Shown here: positions 22,975 to 33,549 of the stretch, one piece after another | Layout: every line of letters starts with the position of its first letter | Numbering within the stretch: position 1 is the stretch's first letter | NCBI GenBank assembly: GCA_030062745.1 | Contig: CP099854.1 | Coordinates: 16,755,337 to 16,819,336 of the forward strand | Origin: Capitulum mitella | Lineage: Eukaryota > Arthropoda > Thecostraca > Pollicipedomorpha > Pollicipedidae | DNA length: 64,000 bases | Reading direction: 5' to 3' | The notes under the pieces: generated by a model | Told to the model about the DNA's origin: nothing | Databases searched by the model: none | Seen by the model: only the letters and a program-made list of their open reading frames with translations | Program-made: the position numbers and the translations under genes

Positions 22975-23330
22975 CTGGCTTTACAGACAAACGCATCTCA
23001 GCGTGCTTCGGGTGCTGCGTGGTTGCTGGACGGGAAACCATTTGCTTCCGCTTCCAAATTACCGACAGAGTGTGAGAAACGTTATGCTAAAATCGAAAAG
23101 GAGCCTTTTGCTGTGCTGTGCATTCTTCAGCCTTTTGGCAGTACACCTATTGCCGGGAGGTCATTGTCGAAAATCGTCAAAAACGTCTGCAGATCATTCT
23201 CGACAAACCATTGCGCTATGCTCCCAAGCGTTTCCAAGCAATGCTTGCACAGGCACACATATCGTTTGACATACCGACCCGGCTCGTCGATGGTCCTTAC
23301 TGACTCTGCGGAGGGCTCTTCACTGTGACA
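22975..23330 (+). pseudogene. RNase H remnant, copy 3
   Basis: The frame at 23023-23328 reads LDGKPFASASKLPTECEKRY then KIEKEPFAVLCILQ, matching RNase H. The TDAS motif is changed to TNAS in the preceding bases (near 22985), losing the catalytic Asp. The terminal LTYRPGSSMV is intact. Confidence 0.7.
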
Positions 23331-23339
23331 ATGAGTACC

Positions 23340-24040
23340 ATTTGGAGCGCGTGAATGTTTTAAAACACATGTACATACCTGATGCGGAGCTCGAGGAGAC
23401 TCATCAGGCAACTGTCGCTGACCCTGTCTTTGTTCGTCTTGTCAAGGTGGTCATGGATGGCTGGTTCAATAAAGGCAGTCTACCTGGTACTCTGTCTCCA
23501 TACTTTCCCATTCGAGAGGCTTTTTCGTTTGGGAATGAAATCATTCTGAAGGGGAGAGGATTGTGAAACCTCACAGTATGCGAAGTTGTCTGCTACAACG
23601 ATTGCGTGCGTCTTACCTGGGTACCGACAACATGATGGGACATGCTAGAGACATTGTATACTCGCCTGGTTTGAACAGCAATGTTCGTCAGATGACACGA
23701 GCGTGTGATGCATGTGTTGATTTTGCTCATGACAGGAAAGACGGCCGCTTGTAACACACAAGCGAGGGCACCGCTCCTGGTCAAAGGTCGGAGCAAGTGT
23801 GTTTGAACATGGCAGCCAAATGTGCATGGTACACGTTGATTACCTGAGTGGTTAGTTTGAGTGAGATGTCACAAGCCCTTGCGCTGTTGGTCCGCTGCCC
23901 GGTGTTGCAATATGTTCTGCAGCGTTGCACGTGGCCGGTGACAATGACCCATGTTGCTCTGCCGCTGCTACGATTTCTGTCTATTCGCATCACTCGCTAT
24001 TGGTGATATGTCCAGCGTTTATGCCAGTCGGCTCATCTGC
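23340..24040 (+). pseudogene. Integrase remnant, truncated, copy 3
   Basis: The frame at 23563-23754 matches the integrase zinc-binding domain. Here the CxxC pair survives (ACDACVDF), while both His positions have changed (RASYLG), as in copy 1. A stop follows after GRL. Core traces continue in other frames to about 24000 and then end at the same place as copy 1. Confidence 0.65.
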
Positions 24041-24089
24041 AGCCATCGAAACATATTTTCAGATTACAGAGATTTCCTTTGAGTCGTGA

Positions 24090-24570
24090 GGGGCGCCCCT
24101 CCATGTCTGGGGCGCCCTTTTATTCCTTATGGTGTTCTTCTAGCCTTTGGTACGCATCTTCAAACCTCTTGAAACCTTGAACTATCGGGGCGCACCTCCA
24201 GTGCTTGGGATGCCCTCTTGTCACTTACGACGTTCTTCTAGCTCTCGGGACATATTTTCAGACCACAGGGGCACCCTTTCAGTCCTCGGAGGTGTCCTGG
24301 AGTTCTGGGCTCCATGTCATTCTACAGGGCATCCTTTCGAGTATCGGGATGTTTTCAGACCTCAAGGGCGACCTTTGAGTTCTCGGTGGGGGGAGGGGTA
24401 TGACCGTCCGGAACCTTGTGGCACCCTTGGGGTTTCATGACCATTACTTTGAACTGAGTTGTTGATCCTTGTCCCATCCTCGGGACATTTTTGGGCCTGA
24501 TAAGTTGCCCTTGGAGGCCTCGAGAGGATAATAGCGCCTTTACCGACAGAGGCGCCTTCAGCGCCCATGG
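24090..24570. repeat. GC-rich degenerate tandem array, copy 3
   Basis: Colinear with 11700-12220, including the hairpin-forming GGGGCGCCCCTCC and GGGGCGCCCTTT pair near 24089-24118. Confidence 0.6.
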
Positions 24571-25246
24571 GGTGCCGTGGCCTTATGGCATCTCACTACA
24601 TACGACCCTGGAAATGTGCGTTTTGTTGTCTGTATCTCCTGATTTTTCCTAGACCATGCAAGTCATTTTTTGCTGAGTTTTACTATCGAATGCTTTACTT
24701 CTGCTATGTCTTTTTTACTTGTTTGACTTTATGAATTTTGTGGTATTCCCCACGGTGTCATAAAATAACTGTTGTTTCATTAATTATACTGTTTCATATT
24801 TCATACCCATATCTTGTTGTGATTCCTTGAAGGCACTGAACAGGCACGGTCTGCTTAAGCACAGGCCTTGCTATAAACACGTCGTGCCTGAGTTGAAGTG
24901 CAGCGTCGTGCCTGCAGTTACTCAAAAGTGCAACTCTACTGGAACCTGAACGATTTTTTGCACTTTTCATCGTTCGTGGCATGACGTACACTATCAGCAC
25001 TGGAACTCATAGTTAGGAATGTCGTACAACATTCATTGTTCGTCTTCAGATGAGAAAGGGGTTTTGTATGCGCCGACAAAATCCTCCACCACCACCACTA
25101 TGAGTGCGCGTATTAAGCCACACATGCTGGTACAAGTGGCCAACTTTACCAGCGACCTGCTTTTCGCTGAAACGTCTGCCAAACAGACGATTCGAGTTTG
25201 AGTGGATCATTCTGAACCTGGCTTCTTGAAGCCGACGGAAAACGTC

Positions 25247-26028
25247 CTAATGTCGCCTCAGAGTCTTCAGATCCATGTGGACTTGCATGCCGTACTGCAA
25301 AGCCTCGTTTAGCCATTCCATGCAGCTCTCCAACCAATTCCGTTTATTGCCCACGATGCGCACCTGCAGGCAGTGGATCGGCGAGCACGAGTGGCCCATC
25401 ATGGCTCTCACTTCGGTCAGCGACATCATGCTCTAGCCCTTTTTCCCCTTTTTTGTCTTCCCCCGGCCGATACTGCAGAAGAGGGTGCCGTATACACATA
25501 CATCGCACCAGGCTGTCATGTTTGTAGGCGCAAGTCCTTGCGAGCGTGAGCCCTCCTAAATGACTTCGTCACCTTGTTCACCGCTTCTTGGCTTTCGTCG
25601 ATAAGCATGTTCGCCATCACCGGTGAATGGGGAACCACCGACGTCCTGTGAATCAGTATTTCATGCGCCGTTGCAGGCATTCTGTACCACCCGCACATCT
25701 GTATACATTTCTTGGCGTCCTATTTTAATTTACGGAGAACGGTGCCGAGGCGACGGAGCAAGTCCCTATGAAAACCTGTAATGGTTGCGGCACTGCTTTC
25801 GTGCTCCACACTGAAGAAGCGACGGCACTGGTTTCTTGTGGCGGTTGTATCACCTGCACCTGATGGGTTAGGCTTATCCCAGTTTAGGTCCATCGCTGTG
25901 TGCAAACCGTTTAGCATGGCATGCTTATTCTCTTGAACAGTAGATTTTATATCTTTGACTTCTTGGTAACATTTCACATCCATGCGATAGTAAATGTGAC
26001 AGACGTAGTCTGTCACATGTCGCTTCAT
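25247..26028 (-). pseudogene. Antisense transposon-like hypothetical gene, copy 3
   Basis: Reading from 26028 leftward, a 102-codon frame (start MKRHVTDYVCHIYYRMD, later DKPNPSGAGDTTATRNQCRRF and ATITGFHRDLLRRL) reaches one TAG. It then continues in the same frame as CGWYRMPATAHEILIHR followed by SQEAVNKVTKSFRRAHARKD. A last 60-codon piece (25429-25247) follows in another frame. The block GGxGxTxxGNxxRRFF, then WYxMPxxxHxxLIH, then ExxExxNK is one I recall from repetitive hypothetical proteins in many arthropod genomes, probably of transposon origin. That recall is unverified. The gene faces the retroelement, so it is either carried by it or was captured with it. Confidence 0.5.
25995..26017. 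repeat. Palindrome at the end of unit copy 3
   Basis: Identical to 13618-13640. Here it is extended by one more complementary pair and lies inside the first codons of the antisense frame. It marks the last position of similarity with copy 1. Confidence 0.9.
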
Positions 26029-26029
26029 A

Positions 26030-26615
26030 ACATTTTAAATTTTGTAAACTGCGACATAATTTATATAAGAGATTTCCTTCATACGGCACTTGTGACTGTC
26101 GTTCATCTCGCTCGATGGTGCATAACGTATCGGGCATGTTGATATGGGCACCTCACCAAACGTAACATTTCCTTCAGGGACAAGAGTTGTTGGAGTGGCG
26201 TCGAGTGCTGCTCGCTGCGATAAACACACAGGCGTCCTGTTCCAGACTGCTTTGTAAGGCAGGCGTCCGACCCGGGCTCACCGGGCATGGCCGGCGGCGG
26301 GGACGGAGCCGGCCGTTCAAGGTCGCGCTGGGACGGCACCAGGCATCATTCTGTTGCATTCCTCCAGCGCCGTATTTAGGTGGATCTGTGGGGCTGGTAT
26401 GAGTATGAGACGTGAGAGGCTGTCTATTGCAGAAAGCCTCTTATTCTATTTGTACTATCTCTGACATTGCTCATGCGGCGTGGTATTTTTACACAAGTTT
26501 TCATTCATCTGGTGTGGCAAGAAAAGAGGCTAAAAGGGGCTAAGAAAAGGCACCGCCTTTGAAATGCATTTATCCTCTAGCTGCTTTAAAATGGGATATG
26601 TTTCTGGTCCTACAG
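26030..26615. other. Unrecognised spacer between retroelement and mucin-like gene
   Basis: There is a GC-rich island around 26260-26345 (GGCATGGCCGGCGGCGG). Short frames on both strands match nothing I know. It could hold upstream exons of the plus-strand gene that follows. Confidence 0.3.
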
Positions 26616-26738
26616 GTCTCCGGCGAACCAACCGAGGATATTTGTCTTTCACCGGAATATGAGCCCAGCAACGACCTTTGGACGCCGTTCGGCAACTTGG
26701 TACACGTCAACGGAAGGCCTGACGGTTACTTTCGCTAG
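26616..26738 (+). CDS. Candidate coding exon, unrecognised, ending in TAG
   Basis: A good acceptor (TTCTGGTCCTACAG, ending 26615) is followed by 40 open codons starting VSGEPTEDICLSPEYEPSND and ending NGRPDGYFR then TAG. The composition looks like a folded extracellular protein (Trp, Asp, Asn, Pro, Gly, one Cys). Past the TAG the same frame stays open for 19 codons, including SDVCAVRHENLHL, then TAA, then 24 more codons. So it may be a decayed longer exon rather than a true C-terminus. I do not recognise the family. It lies about 370 bp upstream of the mucin-like exon on the same strand and could belong to that gene. Confidence 0.35.
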   Translation, partial: VSGEPTEDICLSPEYEPSNDLWTPFGNLVHVNGRPDGYFR

Positions 26739-27109
26739 TTCCCGCCGGTCATCCCGTCAGACGTGTGCGCTGTGCGTCATGAAAACTTGCATCTCTAATT
26801 TGTGTTCTGTCTGGAGGCTGTGCATCACTCGGAGTCGGTTTCGTCGCAAGCTCTACCTCTGAAATTGATCTGACAAAATGGCTTCACCCGGTCTTTTGGC
26901 GTAAATGATTTATCTCCTGACGTGCAGGATCCTTGAGCCATCACTGTCCAAGCTATTGCTTTATGTTTTCGAGACCTGACAATGTTCTATAGGCTTCTGA
27001 ATTGACAAAACATTGTCTTACTTGCCACATGGTCACGGTGCGTCGTATCGAGTTATCCTGTGACACTGCACCTGCTCGGGCCAATGCCTGGGTCATGTGA
27101 GAATTTCAG

Positions 27110-28450
27110 TGTCCAACTCCGTCCGTTATACACAACTTCACCAGTTACAACAGAGACAACCGCAGCTGCACCCATTACGGCAGAAACAACCACAGCTGAG
27201 CCACCTACGGCAGAGACAACCACAACTGCACCGTTGACGTCAGAGGCAACCACAGCTATACATGTGACGGTAGAAAGAACCACAGCTGCACCGGTGCTGG
27301 TGGAAACAACAACGCCTACATCGGTGACAGCAGAGACAACCACAGCTACACCGGTTGCAGCAGAAACAACTACAACTGCGCATCTAACGACACAGACAAC
27401 TACAGCTGCTCTGGTAACTGTCGAGACAACCACAGATGCACCGATGACGGTAGGAACAACCACAAGTGCACCGGGTACGGTGCTCGCAACCACAGCTACA
27501 CCAGTGACGACAGAAACGACCACAGCTGCGCCGGTGCTGGCAGACATAACCACACCTGCTCCAATTACCGCAGAGACAAAACCAGCCGGTGACGGCAGGA
27601 ACAACCACAGCTGTACCGGTGACGGTGGAAATAACCAAAGCTGCATCAGTTACCGCAGAGACAACCACAGCCGCACTGGTGTTCGTGGAAACAACCACAG
27701 CTGCACCATTGACGACAGAGAAAACCACGGCTGCACCGATGACAGCACAAACAATTACAGTTGTATCTGCGACGGCGGAGACAATCACGGCTGCACCGGT
27801 GACAGCAGAGACTATCATAGCTGCACCTGTGACGACAGAGACAACCACAGCTGCACCGGTAACGGCAGAGACAACTACGGCTGCACCGGCGGCAGCAGAG
27901 CCAACCACAGCTGCACCGGTCCCTGCCGAGACAACCACAGCTGTACATATGACGGTACAGACAACCATGGCTGCGCCGGTGACAACAGAAACGACCACAG
28001 CTGTACCGGTGATAGCAGAAACAACCACGGCTATGCCGCTGTCATCAGAGATAACCACAAATGCACCGGTGACGGCAGAGACAACCACAGCTGCACCGAT
28101 GACGGCAGAGACAATCACACCTGCATCAGTGTCGATAGAAACAACCACAGCTGCGGCAGAGACTACCACAGCAGCACCTGTTTCGGCAGAGACAACCACA
28201 GCTTTTCTGTTGAAGGCAGATACAACCACAGCTGCATCGGTGACGGCAGAGATGACCTCATTGTTACCGGTGACCGAATCTACGGCCTCAGTCGGCGCAG
28301 TACCGCCTGGAATGTCATTACCATCCGTGCTCTCAGTGACGACAACAATGACTCCCACTGTGGAGGGCGAATTAACAAGCTCCTGTTTGGCAATCCCGTC
28401 GTTCAGTCGAGATCGAATCACAGTTCCAGAATCGGTAATTGACTTGTTCT
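27110..28450 (+). CDS. Mucin-like Thr-rich exon of 30-bp repeats (frameshifted)
   Basis: More than 40 imperfect 30-bp units encode TAETTTAAPV-type decapeptides, dense in Thr with Ala and Pro, the composition of an O-glycosylated mucin stalk. A possible acceptor is GAGAATTTCAG ending at 27109. The first third (to about 27580) is open in one frame and the rest in the next. At 27577-27588 one unit is 5 bp shorter than its neighbours and shifts the frame. After the repeats comes a non-repetitive tail (PSVLSVTTTMTPTVEGELTS and IPSFSRDRITVPESVIDLF) ending at a perfect donor GTAAGT at 28451, phase 1. The long minus-strand frame (Val/Ala-rich) is a shadow of the repeat. Such proteins are usually secreted or membrane-tethered; no signal peptide or anchor is visible here. 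Confidence 0.65.
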
Positions 28451-28966
28451 GTAAGTCACGCAAAATTTTCGCATGCATTCTCAGCCGTGTTAGGCAAGCA
28501 ATTTGCAGTTGTGTTGAGAAGTTCATACGTTTGTGAATATTTTTGTCAGAAAGCGCAAATTCTAGGAGTACAAGCTTCCGCGGTGGCAAGCTCACATTTA
28601 AGACGCAGAGGGGAAGGGATGGGTAGTTTTGAAGGGGAATTAGTTTTAAGCGAGCTTCGCAAGGTTATGGTTTAATGCTCTTTCCGCTGAAGGGCAGAGG
28701 TAGCACTGCGCCACAGCTCTTCAGCTGTTTCGTCGCCTTTGAGTACACGATGTCAGCGCCGTTCCGTGTGTGTGTGTGAGTGTGCGCGCGCTGTTCAGCA
28801 GTTGGCGACTCCAGGTTTGCGTGACTGTTCCGGGCACATTGTCTCAGCGTCATCTTTCTCACTCGCGATGACGTGTACGAGCAGTAAGTCATGGCTTCGG
28901 CGGTTGTGGCTGACGAGCCGCAGTTCGTTACCGAGTCACGTCAACCCTTGCACCTGTCCTCTTCAG
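28451..28966 (+). other. Intron of the mucin-like gene
   Basis: GTAAGTCAC opens the intron and a long pyrimidine tract with CTGTCCTCTTCAG closes it. It is 516 bp. A (GT)n run with GTGCGCGCG occurs at about 28765-28790. Confidence 0.55.
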
Positions 28967-29007
28967 GGCCGAACCTTGGGAGAGGAGATGGCAAAAGGTC
29001 CACGTGA
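28967..29007 (+). CDS. Candidate last coding exon of the mucin-like gene
   Basis: Joined in phase 1 to the preceding exon, it completes a Trp codon and adds PNLGRGDGKRST before TGA at 29005-29007. The acceptor is among the best in the window. The very short hydrophilic C-terminus has no membrane anchor, so the product would be secreted if this model is right. Poly(A) signals follow within 30-85 bp. Confidence 0.45.
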
Positions 29008-29034
29008 ACCCATTGAACCCACTATTATGTTTTA

Positions 29035-29092
29035 TAATAAACTACTGTATATGTAACGTTGTCTTTGTGAATAACACAATCAGTGAAATAAA
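29035..29092 (+). terminator. Poly(A) signals of the mucin-like gene
   Basis: AATAAA occurs at about 29035 (in TATAATAAACTAC) and again near 29087 (GAAATAAAAACTG), right after the proposed stop codon at 29005. The spacing to either is normal for a 3' UTR. Confidence 0.4.
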
Positions 29093-29482
29093 AACTGAAC
29101 AAGACGAATTGGAACATTTGTGAGATTTTTGTTCTTACACGCGCAGTGGAAGGGGGGTCTTTTTGTGCCCACTCCTCCCCACATGTTTTGCCTGAATATC
29201 TCGAGAACGGATCGGAGCTGGTTGCTGCAACTTTGTGGCATTTATGGAAATTGAATACCTCGTCGAATGGCGCAGAAAAATCGCGCATCAGTCGGAAATT
29301 TTTCAGAGTTTTAAGCATTTGGAGTCAGGCAGACATAACGAAAACGACGGCTGACGTTGACAAATGGGAACTTTGTGAAAGAACCGGCGTTCTTCCTAAG
29401 ATTACCGTTTGAACACAATCATGCGACGTCGGTTGGGTACAAGTGATGGATACACCAAGACCAAAGTCAGGGTCAAGAAGGG
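29093..29482. other. Spacer with no recognisable feature
   Basis: Mixed composition, with short frames only and no match to the repeat families elsewhere. Confidence 0.4.
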
Positions 29483-30689
29483 TTAACCCTGTTCCCGGAG
29501 GACAAGACGGTATGGTCGATTCCCGGCAGAGGGGCGGATTCGGCCCCGCCCCGAGATCTCGAGAACTACTCTTCCGATTTCATCGCAACCAACGGCAATC
29601 GATTCGCCATCATGTGAACTACATTTTTATCAAAAGAAATTTTCAAAATCTTGGAATGTGTGCATACCGGGGGGAAAATGTCAAAATCGGGGGTACTTTT
29701 GGACTTCTTATAACTCCGTTGTTTATTGACTGATTTCAATGAAACTGGCATGAATCGAGAGATTATGGATAGGGCTTTCACCATGGGTACACAAATCCGA
29801 AATTTTGAGAAAATTCATGGGCGTTCACAGGGTTTCAAAAATAGGAGTATTAGTTTTCTAACAACTGAATGAACAAAAGAGGCAAACACCCTTTTTTGGC
29901 TTCTGCTAGTCATGTTATACTAAAGAAGTACAAATCGCATTACCATGTTTGTACAATGTTAGCATAGGCGGTGCTAGGGATATGAAAAAGGGGAACTGTC
30001 ATGGTCACACGTTTCTCAGATCAACTTGCGACCTTTGACCTTAAATGGCCTCCAGTGACCTTGGGGTCACTTCAAATGATCTCGTGTGCATTTAATATTA
30101 TCTGTAAACGTTTTCAATCATTTGAATTCACTCTATTTAAAAAAAAAAATCATTTTACGGCTATTGCGATATAGGGTACGCGCACTGACATTTTAGGTCA
30201 TAGCTCCGTGACCAGACCTGACATCAAGCTGAAACTTGGTATACGAGTAGAAGTCATCCTTTTACGTCACATATATTCCGGGTTTGGCATTTGAAAAAAC
30301 GGCGCCGAAATTATAGCAAAAAAACAAATTTTGACTTTTGATCTTGACCTGACCTTTTAAAATTACCTCAGATAAACGAAATTAAATCTGCACATTGCCC
30401 AACTATTTAGCTATACATTCATGTAAAGTTTTAAGTTTTAACTTTAAAACTCTGTTTTTGGCAGACATTTTCATTTTACCCTCAACATAGCCAAAAATGA
30501 CATGAGGTGGCTCCCAAAAACGTTGCCTGGCTCCGCCCCTGAGCAAAATAGAATTTTGATATTTTGTCACAGCGCGTAGAAAGAATAGCTAGGCACTAAG
30601 TTTCGTGGAGCTGCGTTAAAAAGCCTGGAATTGGCAAGCAAAAAACCCGAGGGGGCGGATTCCGGCCCCCCTGCCGGGAACAGGGTTAA
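29483..30689 (+). mobile_element. Family 1 TTAA element, copy b
   Basis: TTAA at 29483-29486 and 30686-30689 bound ends TTAACCCTGTTCCCGG and its inverse CCGGGAACAGGGTTAA. Both ends share the same A-to-G variant, so they match each other better than the family norm. GC hairpins lie inside both ends. It encodes no transposase. Confidence 0.9.
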
Positions 30690-30718
30690 GGCCATCAAAG
30701 GCCGGGGTCAAACAGCTT

Positions 30719-31147
30719 TTAACCTGATCCAGATTTGCTTTGCGACGTGTCGGTTTGTATGAAATTTGCATTGAAAAAGCCTAATAAAAGCATGTGTGCG
30801 CACACTGAGACGCTTACATATACTTGTGTCAGTGAAAGTCAAGGTCCTTAAAGATCAGGGTCAAATATGTTGTGGTCAGTTAAAGATCAGTTAAAGATCA
30901 GGGTCAAATATGTTGTGATCTGACCCAAATTTGTTTTGCGACATGTCAATCTGTATGAAATATACATTCAAAGACCCTAATAGAAGCACGTGTGTGCACA
31001 TGGATACGCTTACATATATGCCAGATCCATTTAAGGTCAAGGTCATCAAATGTCAAGGGAACTATTTTGTGATCTAGTCCAGATTTGCTTTGCAATGTGT
31101 CGATTTGTATGAAATATGCATTCAAAAACCCTACTAAAAACGCGCGA
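30719..31147. repeat. Tandem repeat of about 154 bp, two and a half units
   Basis: Units start near 30724, 30918 and 31072 with a CAGATTTGCTTTGC-like word followed by TTTGTATGAAAT. The first unit is about 40 bp longer because AAAGATCAGGGTCAAATATG is duplicated inside it (30850-30912). No coding potential is apparent. Confidence 0.75.
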
Positions 31148-31467
31148 TCAAGCCAGGTCAAGAAGGTCAGCGGCAACCAAATCTATCACCTACAATGCAA
31201 AGCAGTCCAATTGCCATCATGTGTGACCTGGCATTACTTCTTATTCTGACGTGTCACGGTTGTATATCCTTTTTGGAATCGTATCCGATGCAAATCAAAA
31301 TAATCCATGTATTATTTTCGCAAATATTATAAAATAAACCGCGCATATTTGCATCGCCGCCCGAAGAGGCGAAGACATACTTGCAAGAGTTTACTTATTA
31401 CGTCATATCTCCATGGACTGATCTAGCATGGAAATGGCTTTCTGTCGAAGTATATAAAATTGACTGA

Positions 31468-32650
31468 TTAACCCGTTCCCGACTGGGGGCAGTTGACTGC
31501 CTTCCTAAGGTTTTTCTAGGATTGCAAGAGAATGAGCAAACACAGAGCCATGAAACTAGGTGTGCCTTTTGCTCGATTATTTTTACACATTGCGGCAAAG
31601 ATCTGACCTCAGGTCAAGTAAGATGTCTGACCTAGGTCAGGTCAAACAGACCTATGTCCAAAAAAGTTTAGCGCCCTCTAACTTTTTCGCAAAACAAGAT
31701 ATCACAATCAGATTTTTGAGGATTAGAGATCTTGATAGATGCAACAAATCTGCTATCTCAAATTCTTTGGAATTTTCCGGGTCATTGAGCTAAGGTCAAG
31801 CCCATTTTTAACACATGTTATTTCGGATATTGAAATATTTGATAATATTTTTAGTGTGGAGTGAAGCAGACATCTAGTTACCGTCATTGGGCAAAGTATC
31901 AATGACTTCCAGCCATTGGCCTGAGGTCAGGTCACGAATAACTGTAGTGAGCCAAAATGCACCACCGTCAAAATCACCGATGAATTACTCAGAATGGGTA
32001 GAAAATGGCAGAACTGGCTTGCACAGACGTAATTAATACCAGGAACCTCAAAAAGTTTGAAAAAGTAGCATATTTTGGAAATAAACAGGCTCTCGCGAAT
32101 AAACCTAATCAATTTTTCCAAAATTTAAGCATGAGAAACCATGACAAGAACCACAAAGATCAATAAAATTGGCATAGATCGTCTTTTTTTGCGAAAATAA
32201 AGGAACGGTAACATTAGTTCCCGTCAATCTGGTACCGCATACGGCAGCGGCGCACACTGACGGCTGACGGGAGAATTACGGTGTCTTTAACTCAACGTTT
32301 CAGCGTATATATTGAACAGATCTGGAAAATTAGGCGTGTAGCGACATCCGCGGACATTTACTTGTGCGCTGGTGCCTTTACCTATGCGTTATTAGTCACA
32401 GTCCTTGAGATTCAGGCCATTTCTCGGTCTCATGCAGTCGGCTATGAGAAAAGATATATAGGGCGTAAATTGGCTTACATATTATTTAAAACTAAAAATG
32501 AGACCAGTTTCGAGCTCTACTGGTCACAGGCTTTCCAACGGTATGCTTATTTTTGTCGTGCCACCAACCGTTCGTGAGTTAGAGGGGGGCAGTCAACTGC
32601 CCCCCTAGTCGCCGATGTTCGGGACGGACCGACGGTCGTGCGCGGGTTAA
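31468..32650 (-). mobile_element. Family 2 TTAA element, copy 1 (reverse)
   Basis: TTAA flanks at 31468-31471 and 32647-32650. The right side reads ...GACGGTCGTGCGCGGGTTAA, the inverse of the family's left end. A G-run, CAGTTGACTG, C-run hairpin lies inside both ends. It is 1183 bp with no transposase frame. It contains an everted TGACCTAGGTCA at 31628-31639. Confidence 0.9.
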
Positions 32651-33324
32651 GCGCGCAGCCAAGTCTTTGTGCAAAAGATATGTCTGAGTGTGTCTGATAT
32701 TGTGTGCGTCTCTTCGTCTATATGCTTTTACCCTTTTATCGTCTTTCCGTCTTTTTCGTTGTGCCGTCTTGTCTACCTGAATAACGACAATGAATGCGTC
32801 TGAACTCGTCACTTGTCTGTCACTTGTCTTGCTGTCTGCCACTCTGAACTTGTCTGAACACTGAACTTGTCGGTGGCGTGTCAGCTGACGTCAAGACAAC
32901 ATCGTTTGTCTGGCAGTTACCAAAAACATCCGTTTCAGCATCATCCGTTTATTTTGAAAGACACGGCGTCTCTTCATGAATATGTTGTAACAGCATCCGT
33001 GCAGCATGTGCCTGCCGTTCACTGACTGTCCCAAGGCCCTATATACCAGGTACAGTCATCCGGCGATTTGACCGTTCCGTTACGTAGGCACGTGACGCCA
33101 GTGGTATTCACAGACCCAAATCGCCATTGCACTTAGTGACAAAATGCAGTAGAAACCGCAACACTGAAAATATCTCTCGGAAGATTGTCAAAAGGGAAGC
33201 TGCTGTTATCTTTAACGATAAGTGTTTTTTTTTTTTAAGTAATCGGCATGCGAAGTACACGGATATATATGAGTATGTATATATTATTGTATTAATATTG
33301 CATATAATATCTAATTATATTACC
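32651..33324. other. Spacer with no recognisable gene
   Basis: Short frames only. A TATATA word near 33038 is too close to any initiator-like sequence to call a promoter. Confidence 0.35.
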
Positions 33325-33549
33325 GCCGTCGCCCTGGCCTCAGAGGCTCGGGAGAACGGCCACACCACGGACGACCACGCGCGGCCCGGGCCGGATCTGG
33401 GGCTCGGAAACCGACGCCGCGCACGCAAGGTGGCCGCACGCGGTTGCCACCACCGTGAAGGTGTCCGAGAATTTGTTCTCTTTTTTTCAAGCATGATTGC
33501 TACACATTCAAAATGCATTTAGGATACATGTTGCCGTCTGCATTTGCAG

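Larger units (their letters stand above)
19455..26017 (+). mobile_element. Ty3/Gypsy-type retroelement copy 3 with antisense module (degenerate, longest)
   Basis: This is the most complete copy. It has a gag-like part (19638-20400), an unmatched 400-bp stretch (about 20400-20810), zinc-knuckle-like region, protease, reverse transcriptase, RNase H, integrase N-terminus, the GC-rich array, and the minus-strand module ending at the palindrome at 25995. Every coding part carries frameshifts or stops. No long terminal repeats are evident. The start lies head to head with the fucosyltransferase fragment. Confidence 0.85.

Noticed and set aside
8410-26017. Long terminal repeats of the retroelement
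   Set aside because: I looked for matching flanks around each copy and found none. The 5-kb direct similarity between copies 1 and 3 is whole-unit similarity, not LTRs.
27384-28595. A 403-codon minus-strand frame rich in VVVSAVTGAA
   Set aside because: It is the complement of the 30-bp mucin repeat, kept open because the period is a multiple of three. The plus strand has the splice and poly(A) signals and the more protein-like tail.
33325-33470. GC-rich block with open frames as an exon or CpG island
   Set aside because: An acceptor-like CCTCAG precedes it, but no frame is convincing and the donor is weak.
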